A stretch of DNA of 64,000 bases from Clostridia bacterium (GCA_018433675.1 JAHDQS010000010.1:1-64000); one strand, 5' to 3'. Shown: positions 34,434 to 44,562, numbered from the stretch's first letter. Program-made: numbers and translations. The notes: generated by a model from the sequence alone, not told the origin.

Positions 34434-36306
34434 GTACAAGCATAAAAGCAGGTTTATTGCAGTGGTTATACTAACAGCAGTTGTTACCTGCATTGCTCTA
34501 TTTCCTGTATATTCAGCTAAAGAGCCTGACGGGGTTTCCCATCCTCTCATAGTAATCTCAGGGGAACCGGAGGGAATAGCGGCGGCTGTATCAGCTGCTC
34601 GAAATGGGGTGCGAACCTTGCTTATCTCGGAAGACCCAGCCCTGGGAGGCTTATTTACTCAGGGTTGTTTGAATTTCTTGGATATGAACTATGGCCCGGA
34701 GAAGGAATTGTTGACTCAGGGTATTTTCCAGGAATTCTTTAAAGCGCAAGGTAATGCCTTTGATATAGAGGCCACCAAGAAGTATTTTTTAAAATTGGTT
34801 CAAGATGAGTCAAACATTACTTTAAAATTGAACACCCGATTTGTGCGGCCAATCTTGGAAGGAAGCCGTATAGTTGGAGTAGTAGTTCAGGAAGGCGGTC
34901 AGGAGAAAGAATACCGAGCCGAACGGGTTATCGATGCCACGGCGGATGCGGATGTAGCCGCGGCGGCAGGAGTCCCCTGCACCGTGGGAGCGGAGGATTA
35001 CGGACAGCCCGGGAAGATCATGGCAGTGACACTGGTCTTTCGGGTCAAAGAGGTCAATTGGCCCTATGTCTTTATATATAACAACTGGATGCGCTTAATC
35101 AGTAAGATTAAACTCGAATGGGGAGACCCGAATGCGGGGGCAACCCGGAAGGTGGCCTGGGGCTACGGGGAGCAAGCTTTGCGCTATGAGCCTCAAGATG
35201 AGATGTTGAGCTTTCGCGGGCCTAACCTGGCCCGGCAGAAGGACGGGAGTATCTTGATTAACGCCCTTTTGCTTTTCGGAGTAGACGGGCTTGATGCGGC
35301 CTCCAAGGAAGAAGGAATCAAGAGGGGGAAAGAAGAAATCCCATATATTATAGAATTCATGCGGGAGGAATTCCCCGGCTTTACCAAGGTGGAATTGGTG
35401 GATACGGCAGAGCAGCTGTATGTTCGGGAGACAAGACATATTCAGGGGGAGTATCGGTTGACAATCACCGATGTTCTGGAAAACCGGGATCACTGGGACA
35501 GGATTGCCCATGGCAGTTATCCGGTAGATGTGCAACAAACAGGTCCCGGTGATTTGGGGAATGTCATAGGCAAGCCAGCCGTATATAGCATACCTTTCCG
35601 CTGTTTAGTGCCTTTGGAGGTGGACAACCTTTTGGTGGTAGGAAGGAGCGCTTCATATGATTCCCTGCCTCACGGCAGTGCTAGGGTCATTCCGGTGGGG
35701 ATGGCCACCGGGGAAGCGGCAGGAGTGGCCTGTGCCTATGGGATAGAAAAGGAGATGACCTTCCGGGAAATGACTTCTTCCCGGGAAGCGGTAGGCTGGG
35801 TTCAAGACAGGCTCAAGGAACAGGGGGCCTATCTGGTGGAGTATGAACCTCCCCGGCCTGAGGTGATGGAACACTGGGCCTATCCCGGAGTGAAAGTGAT
35901 GCGGGAGTTGGGCTTGGCCGCAGGGGGGTACGGGAATGACTACCGCCCGGAGGCCCCGATATATTGTTGGGATGCCGATTACCACCTGCAGCAGGTGATC
36001 GAGCGGGTCGGGAATCTGAAGGCCGGAGGGAAGGAAAGTACGGGGGAGACGGGAGACGTAAAGGAAACTAGCATAACTTTGCAAAACGTAAAGTTTCCCG
36101 AGAACTTGACAAGAGGCATGTTCCTGATGGGATTGAGCGAGGCCTTGGGTGAAGAAGCTGAGGGCCCCGCAGAAGCCTTGGAAGCCTTGCGGGAACGAGG
36201 GATAACCGCAGGGGTGCCGGATGAGCTGTTGGAAGATACAGTCGGAGCGGCAACCTTCGGGGAGCTCTATGTCCTCTTAGGGAATATTGTGGAACAAATG
36301 CTTTGA
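34432..36306 (+). CDS. exported or membrane-anchored FAD-dependent oxidoreductase
   Basis: 624 residues from TTG 34432, five bases after GAGGTGAG. A membrane/signal segment (FIAVVILTAVVTCIALFPVYSA) leads into an FAD-binding Rossmann motif (LIVISGEPEGIAAAVSAARNG), in which the usual GxGxxG reads GEPEG. Later motifs: ATADADVAAAAGVP, RETRHIQGEYRL, NLLVVGRSASYDSLPHGSARVIPVGMATGEAAGVA. It belongs to the FAD_oxidored (PF12831-like) group; the last about 120 residues may be a separate small domain. No twin-arginine signal is seen, so how a folded flavoprotein would be exported is unclear. Substrate unknown. Confidence 0.8.
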   Translation: MYKHKSRFIAVVILTAVVTCIALFPVYSAKEPDGVSHPLIVISGEPEGIAAAVSAARNGVRTLLISEDPALGGLFTQGCLNFLDMNYGPEKELLTQGIFQEFFKAQGNAFDIEATKKYFLKLVQDESNITLKLNTRFVRPILEGSRIVGVVVQEGGQEKEYRAERVIDATADADVAAAAGVPCTVGAEDYGQPGKIMAVTLVFRVKEVNWPYVFIYNNWMRLISKIKLEWGDPNAGATRKVAWGYGEQALRYEPQDEMLSFRGPNLARQKDGSILINALLLFGVDGLDAASKEEGIKRGKEEIPYIIEFMREEFPGFTKVELVDTAEQLYVRETRHIQGEYRLTITDVLENRDHWDRIAHGSYPVDVQQTGPGDLGNVIGKPAVYSIPFRCLVPLEVDNLLVVGRSASYDSLPHGSARVIPVGMATGEAAGVACAYGIEKEMTFREMTSSREAVGWVQDRLKEQGAYLVEYEPPRPEVMEHWAYPGVKVMRELGLAAGGYGNDYRPEAPIYCWDADYHLQQVIERVGNLKAGGKESTGETGDVKETSITLQNVKFPENLTRGMFLMGLSEALGEEAEGPAEALEALRERGITAGVPDELLEDTVGAATFGELYVLLGNIVEQML

Positions 36307-36320
36307 TTTGGAGGCTGAAG

Positions 36321-38201
36321 TTGGCGAATATTTGGAGGAAAAGAAGGAGGGAAACCCCTTTGAAGAAAAGAAAGAGGGCCGGAAATTTTCTGATACCGGC
36401 AATAATATTGCTGGTAGCTATTACCGGCGGGATATATTACCATCATGTAAAGAATAAGCCGGCTCCCGGACCGATGATTGACGGGGAACCGGGGTATGAT
36501 GTAATCGTGGTAGGGGGAGAGCCGGAAGGTGTGGCGGCTGCCCTATCTGCCGCCAGGAACGGGATGAAGACCCTGCTGGTGGAGGATGACAGTGAATTGG
36601 GGGGCTTGATGACCCTGGGAAGGTTGAATTTCCTGGATATGAACCACGGCCCGCAGGGGGAGCTTTTGACCAGAGGTATCTTTCAGGAAATTTATGATGT
36701 CCTCGGCAACGCCTTTGACGTCACACAGGCCAAGGAGTTGTTCCGTGAAAAGGTAGAGAAGGAGAAGAATATCACCCTCTTGTTGAATACTTTTTTGGTA
36801 GAGCCACTGATGGAAGGAAAGGAAATCGTTGGTGTCAGGGTCGAAGAAGATGGGGTAAGCAAGGAATACCGCAGTCTTTGTACGATTGATGCCACAGTCG
36901 ATGCCGATGTGGCGGCAGCGGCGGGGGTGCCCTACACCGTAGGAGGAGAGGATTACGGGGAAGAAGGCCTCTTGATGGGAGTGACTTTGGTCTTTGAGGT
37001 CAAGGGAGTGGATTGGGACCGGGTTATCCAATACCTGAAGCGGGAGGATGATGACCCTCATTCCGGAGCCGACCAGGTGGCTGCCTGGGGCTATGGAAAA
37101 GAAGCTATGGAGTATGTGCCTCATGATGAGCAGATGAGATTCAGGGGGCCGAATTTAGCCCGGCAGGATAACGGGAATGTCTTGATCAATGCCCTGTTGA
37201 TTTTCGGGGTGGACAGTCTGGATCAGGAATCGAAAGAGCTGGGAATCGAACGGGGGAAAAAGGAAATCCCATATATTATCGAGTTCATGCGGGAGAAATT
37301 CCCCGGTTTTGCGGAGGTTGAATTTGTTGATACGGCAGAACAGCTATATGTCCGGGAGACAAGGCATATCCAGGGGGAGTACCGTTTGACCATTACCGAT
37401 GTCCTGGAGAACCGGGATCAGTGGGATCGGATAGGACACGGAAGTTATCCGGTGGATGTGCAGCCTACGGGCCCGGAGAATTACGGAAATGTTATCGGTA
37501 AGCCCGCAATTTACAGTATACCTTTCCGTTGTTTGGTGCCTTTAGAAATAGACAGGCTTTTGGTCGTAGGGAGAAGCGCCTCCTATGACTCCCTGCCCCA
37601 CGGCAGTGCCAGGGTTATTCCGGTGGGGATGACCACCGGTGAAGCGGCGGGCGTGGCTTGCGCCTATGCTGTGGAAAATGAAGTGAGCTTCCGGGAGATG
37701 ACAAAGGAGCGGGAAGCGGTGCAATGGGTGCAGGAAGGCTTGAAAAAGCAGGGGGCATATTTGGTGGAATATGAACCGCCCCGGCCGGAAGTGATGGAGC
37801 ATTGGGCCTATCCCGGGGTGAAGGTGATGCGGGAGTTGGGTCTGATAGAAGGAGGATATGTCAACGATTACGGTCTGGAAAGAAGAGCCAATAAATGGAA
37901 CATCGAAAACAAGCTGAACAAGGTTTTGCGTCTGGCCCATGAGAGGAATGAAGGGGTAGAGCTAAGAAGGGTGGAGGTGCCCCTTGAGGCCACCAGAAGG
38001 GTCTTTCTGGAGGTGGTCGTCGAGGGCATGACCGGGAAGAAGCCGGGCTATGAAGAGGCCTTGGATTTGTTGAAGGAGACCGGGATTGTCACTCCCTTTT
38101 TGGAAAAGCGCTTTGCATATGAGGAGGAAGCTTCTGATTTCGGTGAGATGCTGACGGTGTTGGCGAATCTATATAATTATCTGATGACCGGCAAGGTATA
38201 A
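36321..38201 (+). CDS. second, paralogous membrane-anchored FAD-dependent oxidoreductase
   Basis: About 626 residues. Possible TTG starts are 36303 (overlapping the previous stop), 36321 (GGAGG six bases before) and 36360 (AGGAGG before); I chose 36321. A basic N-terminus and membrane segment (FLIPAIILLVAITGGIYY) precede VIVVGGEPEGVAAALSAARNG. It is collinear and very similar to the gene upstream over nearly its whole length, sharing RETRHIQGEYRLTITDVLEN, so the pair is a tandem duplication. The C-terminal 100 residues differ most. It starts an operon-like run with DUF5693, csaB and murJ. Confidence 0.8.
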   Translation: MANIWRKRRRETPLKKRKRAGNFLIPAIILLVAITGGIYYHHVKNKPAPGPMIDGEPGYDVIVVGGEPEGVAAALSAARNGMKTLLVEDDSELGGLMTLGRLNFLDMNHGPQGELLTRGIFQEIYDVLGNAFDVTQAKELFREKVEKEKNITLLLNTFLVEPLMEGKEIVGVRVEEDGVSKEYRSLCTIDATVDADVAAAAGVPYTVGGEDYGEEGLLMGVTLVFEVKGVDWDRVIQYLKREDDDPHSGADQVAAWGYGKEAMEYVPHDEQMRFRGPNLARQDNGNVLINALLIFGVDSLDQESKELGIERGKKEIPYIIEFMREKFPGFAEVEFVDTAEQLYVRETRHIQGEYRLTITDVLENRDQWDRIGHGSYPVDVQPTGPENYGNVIGKPAIYSIPFRCLVPLEIDRLLVVGRSASYDSLPHGSARVIPVGMTTGEAAGVACAYAVENEVSFREMTKEREAVQWVQEGLKKQGAYLVEYEPPRPEVMEHWAYPGVKVMRELGLIEGGYVNDYGLERRANKWNIENKLNKVLRLAHERNEGVELRRVEVPLEATRRVFLEVVVEGMTGKKPGYEEALDLLKETGIVTPFLEKRFAYEEEASDFGEMLTVLANLYNYLMTGKV

Positions 38202-38225
38202 CGGTGTAAGCGGGAGGAAGGAAAG

Positions 38226-40178
38226 ATGGGTGGTTTAAAAGGTATAAGCGGCTTGAAAAAAGCGGCGGTGGTATTGATTATCCTCAGTATGGTGGTCTCC
38301 CTGGGTCTGGATTTTTTTCGGGTGCAGGCGGAGGGAGAATACAAAAACGTTCAGGTGCTTTTGGATTATGATGAGCTGAGGGATTTGGCCGCGGCCAACG
38401 GGTTGGCTGTAGAAGAGCTGGCTCTTCGTTTTAAAAAACAGGGTGCCACCGGGGTTATAATGCGGGAGCGAACCCTAGAGGATTTGGAAAAGTCGGGAGA
38501 TATCATGCTGGTAGGCGGAGGCGAGGCTCAAATCCTACAGGAGCTGGAGCCCTCGTTTTTGGGTGGAAATAAGCCAATCAAGGAAAACAGGTACATTGTG
38601 ACGAAAGATGAAAACGTCTATCAGGGCCTAATCCGTAGCTTGCAGGTGGATCCGGGAGATTATGCTTGCGGGGAGGAGGACGGCTATTACTGGCTGAGTA
38701 CCTTTGCATCGGAAAAGGACTTAATCAAGAAGGGTGTCGGGTTTTTGGCTCAAGACATTAAGCCCCTGGCTGAAGCCGGGCTCAGTGTTGTGCCCCGTAT
38801 CAGAAGCTACGGCAGTGTCTGTCTTGAAGAGGTGGAAGGGACTCTGGCCCTGTTTGAAAAATACGGGATGCCTCTGGTGACCTTCAATGACGAAGCGCTG
38901 CCCTGCTTGGGAGAAATCCCTGCTTTAGCCGAGAGGCTAAAAGAAGCCGGAGCCTATGTGGGTACCTTTGAATTCTTTGAACAGCAGGGGATGGCCTCCT
39001 TAGCCCTGCAGAATGGGAAGAATGTAGTCAGGATTCATTCCATCAGCGAAAACGAGATGCCGCAGTATTACGAGGAAAAGGCGCTGGAGCGGTTTAACCT
39101 GGCGGTGACGGAAAGGAACATCCGGGCTTTGTATGTGCGCTTTTTTGGCCTGGAGCAGCCGGAGGCTGCCTTAGAACGGAATTTGGATTTTGTGGGTAGC
39201 ATCAAAGCAGATCTGGCAGCCGAAGGATTTGCGCTAGGAGAAGGCGAAGGACCGAAGAGCCCGCCCTATTCCGTCGGGCTGATGCTTCTGATCGGTGTGG
39301 GAGTCATCGGGGGGCTTTTGCTGATGGGAGAGGCGGTGCTTCCGAAAAAACTGGTTTGGGCCGGAGGGATAGTCGCCCTAATCGGCTGGGGAGGTATGTT
39401 GTATCTTGCTCCGGTTCTGGCCCGGAAGGCCTTTGCTCTTTTGAGCGTCATCGTCTTTCCGGTCATCGGGATAACGGCTGTTGTCGGTCAGGAGGCCGGG
39501 GAGGAAAAGAAAGGTTTCAAACGTGCGGTGGTGCTGTTGTTGAAGATGTCCGAGATTAGTCTGGTGGGCGCCGTGATTATGACGGGGCTTTTGGCAGATA
39601 AGTCCTTTATGTTGAAGATTAACGGGTTCAGCGGGGTGAAACTGGCGCATTTACTGCCGCTTGTGGCGGTACCGGCATATTTGCTGTATGAGGGGGAAAG
39701 CGGAAGAGAAATATTTGCCAAGGTGAAAAAGCTTCTGCAAGACCCGGTTTTGATCGGACAGGTCGTGGGTGGCATGGTGCTTTTAGCGGCCCTGGGGATA
39801 TATCTTTTACGGACGGGGAATGACAGCGGGGTCTTGGTGACCTCCTGGGAGATGAAGATGAGAAGCCTGCTGGATCAAGTGCTGGGTGTAAGGCCCAGGA
39901 CAAAGGAGTTTTTGCTGGGGCACCCGGCTATGCTCTTGTTGTTGTATTACGGCTTTGATAAGCGGGACTTGAAGAAGGATGCTCTGTTATTGTTGGGCGT
40001 TATTGGGCAGGTTTCATTAGTCAATACTTATGCCCATATCCATACGCCCCTGTTAGTTTCGGCAGTTCGTTCTTTTCACGGGCTGTGGCTGGGGGTACTG
40101 TTGGGAGTGTGCGCCATAGCGGTTATTAACTTATGCTTACGATATCTGCACAATGCGGAGAGTGATGCCGGTGAGTAG
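38226..40178 (+). CDS. DUF5693 family polytopic membrane protein
   Basis: 650 residues. One membrane segment near residues 11-29, an extracellular or periplasmic-side domain to about 345 (with VVPRIRSYGSVCLEEVEGTL, resembling a polysaccharide deacetylase-like or TIM-barrel core), and about eight membrane segments from 350 to the end. DUF5693 genes typically precede csaB in Clostridia, as here, and are presumed to act in wall polymer or S-layer assembly; no activity is proven. The csaB start lies inside its last codons. Confidence 0.8.
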   Translation: MGGLKGISGLKKAAVVLIILSMVVSLGLDFFRVQAEGEYKNVQVLLDYDELRDLAAANGLAVEELALRFKKQGATGVIMRERTLEDLEKSGDIMLVGGGEAQILQELEPSFLGGNKPIKENRYIVTKDENVYQGLIRSLQVDPGDYACGEEDGYYWLSTFASEKDLIKKGVGFLAQDIKPLAEAGLSVVPRIRSYGSVCLEEVEGTLALFEKYGMPLVTFNDEALPCLGEIPALAERLKEAGAYVGTFEFFEQQGMASLALQNGKNVVRIHSISENEMPQYYEEKALERFNLAVTERNIRALYVRFFGLEQPEAALERNLDFVGSIKADLAAEGFALGEGEGPKSPPYSVGLMLLIGVGVIGGLLLMGEAVLPKKLVWAGGIVALIGWGGMLYLAPVLARKAFALLSVIVFPVIGITAVVGQEAGEEKKGFKRAVVLLLKMSEISLVGAVIMTGLLADKSFMLKINGFSGVKLAHLLPLVAVPAYLLYEGESGREIFAKVKKLLQDPVLIGQVVGGMVLLAALGIYLLRTGNDSGVLVTSWEMKMRSLLDQVLGVRPRTKEFLLGHPAMLLLLYYGFDKRDLKKDALLLLGVIGQVSLVNTYAHIHTPLLVSAVRSFHGLWLGVLLGVCAIAVINLCLRYLHNAESDAGE

Positions 40179-41292
40179 GGTAGTGATTTCAGGCTATTAC
40201 GGCTTTAACAATACGGGGGATGAAAACATCCTGTATGCAATCATCGGGGAGTTGCAAAAGGAAGTGCCGGGGGTGGAGATAACGGTGCTTTCTCATGATC
40301 CCCAGGGGACAGCGGCCAGATACGGGGTGAAGGCTGTTAACCGCTGGAATCCTGCGACTGTACTTGAAGCGTTGTTGCCGGCAGATTTATTCATCAGCGG
40401 CGGGGGTTCGTTGCTGCAGGATGTCAGCAGCAGGATTAGTCCTTTGTATTACCTGTCGGTGATTTTACTGGCCAGGCTGTTGAGAAAAGAAGTGTTGATT
40501 TATGCCCAGGGGATAGGACCTTTGAGAAAAGGGAGTACCCGGCGTATGACCGCTTTTGTTTTTAACCGGCTGCGCCATATTACGGTGCGGGATGAAGAGT
40601 CGAGACAGGAGCTATTATCCCTAGGGGTAGGGCAGGAAATTGCGGTGGCTGCCGATCCGGTCTTGGGCCTTTACGGCGGTGACTTTGAAGCCGTAATAGG
40701 CAAAAGAATACTGGAGAGAAACGGCGTGCAGGACGGTGAGGGAAAAAAGACGATTGGGGTCTTTATCCGTTCCTGGCGCGATAATGCCTTTCTGCCGGCT
40801 TTGGCAGAGGCTGGTGATTGTTTAGTGAAGCAGGGGTGCCGGGTGGTCTTTGTGCCGCTCCATTACCCTCATGATATGGGTATCGCTCAAGAGGCTGTCA
40901 AGCTAATGCGACAGGAGGCTTTTTGCCTGCAGGAAGGCTGTTTCCCCTGGGAGGTTCTTTCTTTGATGAAGAATTTCGATGTTGCGGTGGGGATGAGGCT
41001 CCACGCCCTGATTAACGGGGCGGTGGCAGGCATCCCTGTTGTCGGGATAAGCTATGACCCTAAGGTGGAGCGGTTTTTAGGGCAGATAGGGCAGCAGGCC
41101 TTGTCGGCAGATGGCCTTGATGCCGCCGATTTGACAGCGGTTGTTAACGAGGCGCTGGTAAGCGGTAGGGAGACGATGGAGGAGTTGCAAGATCGTTTAA
41201 CGGACTTGGCTGAAAAAGCTGTGCTGCCGGCGAAAGCGGCGGCGGAAATATTGCGTAAGAAAGAAGCTAAAAGGCATAAGGGATCTGAATGA
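40165..41292 (+). CDS. csaB: polysaccharide pyruvyl transferase CsaB
   Basis: 375 residues, MPVSRVVISGYYGFNNTGDEN, with DLFISGGGSLLQD, LIYAQGIGPL, RHITVRDEES, VAVGMRLHALINGAVAGIPV and GISYDPKVERFL, the complete set for CsaB. The enzyme adds pyruvate ketals to the secondary wall polymer, usually making the ligand for SLH-type S-layer anchors. No SLH protein is in this window, only CuAO_N1 ones. ATG 40165 is favoured by GGAG just ahead; GTG 40171 is possible. Overlap with DUF5693 implies coupled translation. Confidence 0.93.
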   Translation: MPVSRVVISGYYGFNNTGDENILYAIIGELQKEVPGVEITVLSHDPQGTAARYGVKAVNRWNPATVLEALLPADLFISGGGSLLQDVSSRISPLYYLSVILLARLLRKEVLIYAQGIGPLRKGSTRRMTAFVFNRLRHITVRDEESRQELLSLGVGQEIAVAADPVLGLYGGDFEAVIGKRILERNGVQDGEGKKTIGVFIRSWRDNAFLPALAEAGDCLVKQGCRVVFVPLHYPHDMGIAQEAVKLMRQEAFCLQEGCFPWEVLSLMKNFDVAVGMRLHALINGAVAGIPVVGISYDPKVERFLGQIGQQALSADGLDAADLTAVVNEALVSGRETMEELQDRLTDLAEKAVLPAKAAAEILRKKEAKRHKGSE

Positions 41293-41325
41293 CGATGCTT
41301 GAATGACGGTGAAGGAGAGGGAAGG

Positions 41326-42888
41326 ATGGGCGGGGTAGCAAGAGCAACATTAGTAATAATATTTATGAACGTGGCCGGGAAGCTGTTGGGTTTTGTCCGG
41401 GAGACGGTAATCGCCGGGCAATACGGGGCGACCTATCTGACGGATGCTTACCTGGTGGCCTATACTTTGCCCTACTTTTTACAGATGGTGTTAGGGATGG
41501 CTTTGGTGACGGTGATTGTTCCCGTGGTAACCAAGTATTTGGTCAGGGACGAAAAGGAGGAGGCCTGGAGAATCGCCAGCATCACTTTGAATTGGACGGT
41601 GCTCTTCATGGCGGCCTTTACCTTGCTGGGGGTTATCGGGGCTAAGGTGTTGGTTTATCTGACCGCTCCCGGCTTTGATGAGGCTACCGCCGGCTTGGCT
41701 CAGACCCTTACTGTGATTATGTTTCCTTCGGTTATTTTTATGGGTGCGGGGATGTTGGTCTCGGGGATACTGAATGCCAACAAGTCTTTTGCTGCGGCGG
41801 CTTTTGTCCCGGGCTTTATCAGTCTGGTGATTATTGCTTTCGTCTTGACCTTAGGCCGCTTGGGGGTGAGTTTTCTGGCTTGGGGGACACTGGTCGGCAT
41901 GAGCGGTTCTTTGTTTATTCAGTTGCCTTCCTTACGCAAAGTGGGTTTTTGCTATTCCTGGGATTGGAACTTTAAGCACCCGGAGGTTAAAGGGATTTTT
42001 GCCAACATTTTTCCCATCTTTTTGGGCACGGCTGTGAACCAGTTGTATTTGGCAATCAATCGGATTTTCGCTTCCGGGTTGGCGGAGGGCAGTATTTCCG
42101 CTTTGAACTATGCCAGCAAGCTGATGAACCTGCCCTTGGGGGTTTTTGTGCTGGCGATTTCCTCGGCCATTTACCCTACCCTGGCGGAACAGGCGGTGCG
42201 GGAGGATAAGGAAAAGCTGATTTTAACCTTAAACAGAGGCTTAAAGATGGTGCTGCTGGTCACTTTTCCGGCGGCGGTAGGATTGATGGCGCTGGATGTC
42301 CCTATTGTCAAGCTGCTTTTTGAAAGAGGGGCCTTTGATGCCCAGGCTACAAAAATGACGGCGCAGGCCCTTTTCTTCTTCGGGACGGGGATGTTTGCCA
42401 TGGGAGCCAATATGGTGATAACCAGGGCCTACTATGCCCTGCGGGATGTCAAGACTCCCCTTGTGATGGGGCTGCTGTCGGTGGTGGTTAATGTCCTGGC
42501 CAGTGTGGTTTTCACCCGTTATCTGGGGCACAGCGGGCTGGCTTTAGCCAACAGCACGGCGGCGATTTTTAATACCGTAGCCCTTTATGCCTTTTTGACC
42601 CGGCGCTTTCCCCGCCTTTACTTTGCGGAGCTGGCGATTTCCAGCGGCAAGTCCCTGGGGGCCTCACTGCTGACTGGACTGGCCGCCTTTTATACCTACG
42701 GCTACCTGGCAGAGGGTGTTCTGGCGGCCCAGGGCACCAGGATATTGTTGGTAAGAGTCATGCTTGCCGTGGCAGCAGGAGTAGTAGTGTACGGGGTAAG
42801 TATTATTGTGTTACGGGAAAAAGAGGCCTTGTATCTCTTCAAGACCGGGCTTGATAAAATTAGGTTACGATTGGCAAAAGGTGTTTAG
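41326..42888 (+). CDS. murJ: lipid II flippase MurJ
   Basis: 520 residues, about 14 membrane segments of the MOP superfamily. It begins MGGVARATLVIIFMNVAGKLLGFVRETVIAGQYG, with FGAT-like YGATYLTDAYLVAYTLP and AINRIFASGLAEGSISALNYA, typical MurJ/MviN motifs. It moves lipid II, or here perhaps another polymer intermediate, across the membrane. ATG 41326 follows GGAGAGGGAAGG; a TTG at 41299 is less likely. Position after csaB suggests a link to secondary wall polymer export. Confidence 0.93.
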   Translation: MGGVARATLVIIFMNVAGKLLGFVRETVIAGQYGATYLTDAYLVAYTLPYFLQMVLGMALVTVIVPVVTKYLVRDEKEEAWRIASITLNWTVLFMAAFTLLGVIGAKVLVYLTAPGFDEATAGLAQTLTVIMFPSVIFMGAGMLVSGILNANKSFAAAAFVPGFISLVIIAFVLTLGRLGVSFLAWGTLVGMSGSLFIQLPSLRKVGFCYSWDWNFKHPEVKGIFANIFPIFLGTAVNQLYLAINRIFASGLAEGSISALNYASKLMNLPLGVFVLAISSAIYPTLAEQAVREDKEKLILTLNRGLKMVLLVTFPAAVGLMALDVPIVKLLFERGAFDAQATKMTAQALFFFGTGMFAMGANMVITRAYYALRDVKTPLVMGLLSVVVNVLASVVFTRYLGHSGLALANSTAAIFNTVALYAFLTRRFPRLYFAELAISSGKSLGASLLTGLAAFYTYGYLAEGVLAAQGTRILLVRVMLAVAAGVVVYGVSIIVLREKEALYLFKTGLDKIRLRLAKGV

Positions 42889-42929
42889 AGAGAAATGTAG
42901 AATAATGCCAGTGTGAGGTGGTTAATGCC

Positions 42930-43355
42930 ATGATGGATAATGTGAGAATTCAGGAAATTATACCCCACAGGTATCCCTTTATCCTGGTAGACAGGATTGT
43001 GGAGTTCGAGGAAGACAAGAGGATTGTGGGAATCAAGAATGTTACTATAAACGAGCCCTTTTTCCAGGGCCATTTTCCGGGTCAGCCTGTGATGCCGGGG
43101 GTTTTGATAGTTGAAGCCTTGGCCCAGACGGGGGCAGTGCTGGTGCTGAACAAGCCGGAGAATAAGGGGAAGATCGCCCTTTTTGCCGGGATAGACAAGT
43201 GCCGCTTTAAGCGGCAGGTAGTACCGGGTGATACCCTGCGTTTGGAAATCGAGGTTATCCGCCTCAAGGGGATTGTCGGCAAATGCCAAGCCAGAGCACT
43301 GGTGGAGGGAGAGCTGGCCTGCGAGGGTGAGTTGATGTTTGTGATTGAGAAGTAG
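42930..43355 (+). CDS. fabZ: 3-hydroxyacyl-ACP dehydratase FabZ
   Basis: 141 residues of the hot-dog fold. Catalytic H13 in [13 protein letters not shown] and E62 in [14 protein letters not shown] are present, with [14 protein letters not shown] between. It dehydrates beta-hydroxyacyl-ACP in fatty acid elongation. ATG 42930 follows GAGGTGG. Its isolation from other fab genes here, among wall genes, is common in Firmicutes. Confidence 0.95.
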   Translation: MMDNVRIQEIIPHRYPFILVDRIVEFEEDKRIVGIKNVTINEPFFQGHFPGQPVMPGVLIVEALAQTGAVLVLNKPENKGKIALFAGIDKCRFKRQVVPGDTLRLEIEVIRLKGIVGKCQARALVEGELACEGELMFVIEK

Positions 43356-43413
43356 GGGTCCGGACGAGGGCTATGGAGAACCACAAGGACCGTCTCCTTG
43401 GTCCCCCTGGCCA

Positions 43414-43442
43414 TGGACAGAACAGACGCTCCGTGGTATAAT
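43414..43442 (+). promoter_or_regulatory. promoter of the tagO-like gene
   Basis: TGGACA (43414-43419) and TATAAT (43437-43442), 17-base spacer. A small GGACC/GGTCC hairpin lies just upstream at 43387-43404. Confidence 0.65.
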
Positions 43443-43494
43443 ACTTTGGAAGAATTGCAAGGTAAAATGTATTTTGAGATAAGGAGGCAACAAG

Positions 43495-44562
43495 GTGATA
43501 GAGACAGCCGTTCCTATACTGCTGGCCTTTGCTGTTGCCGTGTTTGGTACACCGCTGGTGAGGCAGCTTGCCATTAGAATAAAAGCTTTTGATAATCCTG
43601 AAGCCCGTAAGGTTCATAACTGTACGATGCCCTGTATGGGAGGGCTCGCTATCTGTTTGGCCTTTTGGGTGTCGGTTCTTTATGCTTTCCCTGTTTCCAA
43701 GGAATTGGGAGGTCTGCTGGTGGGTGGACTCTTGATTTGTCTCGTTGGCATAGTGGATGATTTGAGGGGGGTATCTCCTCGGATGAAGCTGGCCGTACAG
43801 GTAGTGGCGGCGTGTATTGTGGTAGCTGCCGGAATCAGGGTAGATTTTATGACTAATCCCATTGAGGGTGTCTTTAATCTCGGATATTTAAGCTATCCGG
43901 TGACTGTGCTATGGATTATTGGGGTCACTAATGCCGTGAATCTCATTGACGGTCTTGACGGTCTGGCCACGGGGGTATCTGCCATAGCGGCGCTAACCCT
44001 GGGCACGGTGGCGGCACTGGAAGGCTTTGGGCAGGCTGCGATGCTGTCCTTTATCTTGGCGGCCGGTGCTCTTGGTTTTCTGCGGTATAACTTTTATCCG
44101 GCTAAAATATTCATGGGGGATACCGGCTCTTTGTTTTTAGGGTTCAATCTGGCTGTTGTGGCTATCAGCGGACTGACAAAGAGCACGACGGTGATTTCGC
44201 TCTTTTTGCCGGTTATCATCTTAGGGATTCCGATATTTGATACTTTGTTTGCCATTGTACGGCGTTACCATAACAAAAAGCCTATTTTCTGCGCAGATAA
44301 GGAGCATCTGCACCATAGGCTTTTGGCATTGGGACTGACCCACAGGGGCGCGGTCCTGGCCATGTACGGCGTGAGTGCGTTGTTTGGCGTGTCGGCCGTT
44401 TTGATGGCCCTTGTTACCACGGCCCAAGGGATGTTGGTGATGGTCGCGGTTTCCTTAGGCATCTTTATAGCTGCCGAGAGGCTCGGCATCTTAAGGGGTA
44501 TTACCTGCAAAGAACCTTCCAAACACTATCATCAAGGGAGAGAGAAAAATGAAATATCGTAA
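43495..44562 (+). CDS. tagO: undecaprenyl-phosphate GlcNAc-1-phosphate transferase (TagO/WecA type)
   Basis: 355 residues with about ten membrane segments. Family motifs: VDDLRGVSPRMKL, NAVNLIDGLDGLATG, KIFMGDTGSLFLGF and KEHLHHRLLALGL. It starts wall polymer synthesis by transferring GlcNAc-1-P to undecaprenyl phosphate. With WecB and TagA in this window it would form the GlcNAc-ManNAc linkage unit. GTG 43495 follows AGGAGG. Its end overlaps the SH3 gene by 14 bases. Confidence 0.93.
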   Translation: MIETAVPILLAFAVAVFGTPLVRQLAIRIKAFDNPEARKVHNCTMPCMGGLAICLAFWVSVLYAFPVSKELGGLLVGGLLICLVGIVDDLRGVSPRMKLAVQVVAACIVVAAGIRVDFMTNPIEGVFNLGYLSYPVTVLWIIGVTNAVNLIDGLDGLATGVSAIAALTLGTVAALEGFGQAAMLSFILAAGALGFLRYNFYPAKIFMGDTGSLFLGFNLAVVAISGLTKSTTVISLFLPVIILGIPIFDTLFAIVRRYHNKKPIFCADKEHLHHRLLALGLTHRGAVLAMYGVSALFGVSAVLMALVTTAQGMLVMVAVSLGIFIAAERLGILRGITCKEPSKHYHQGREKNEIS

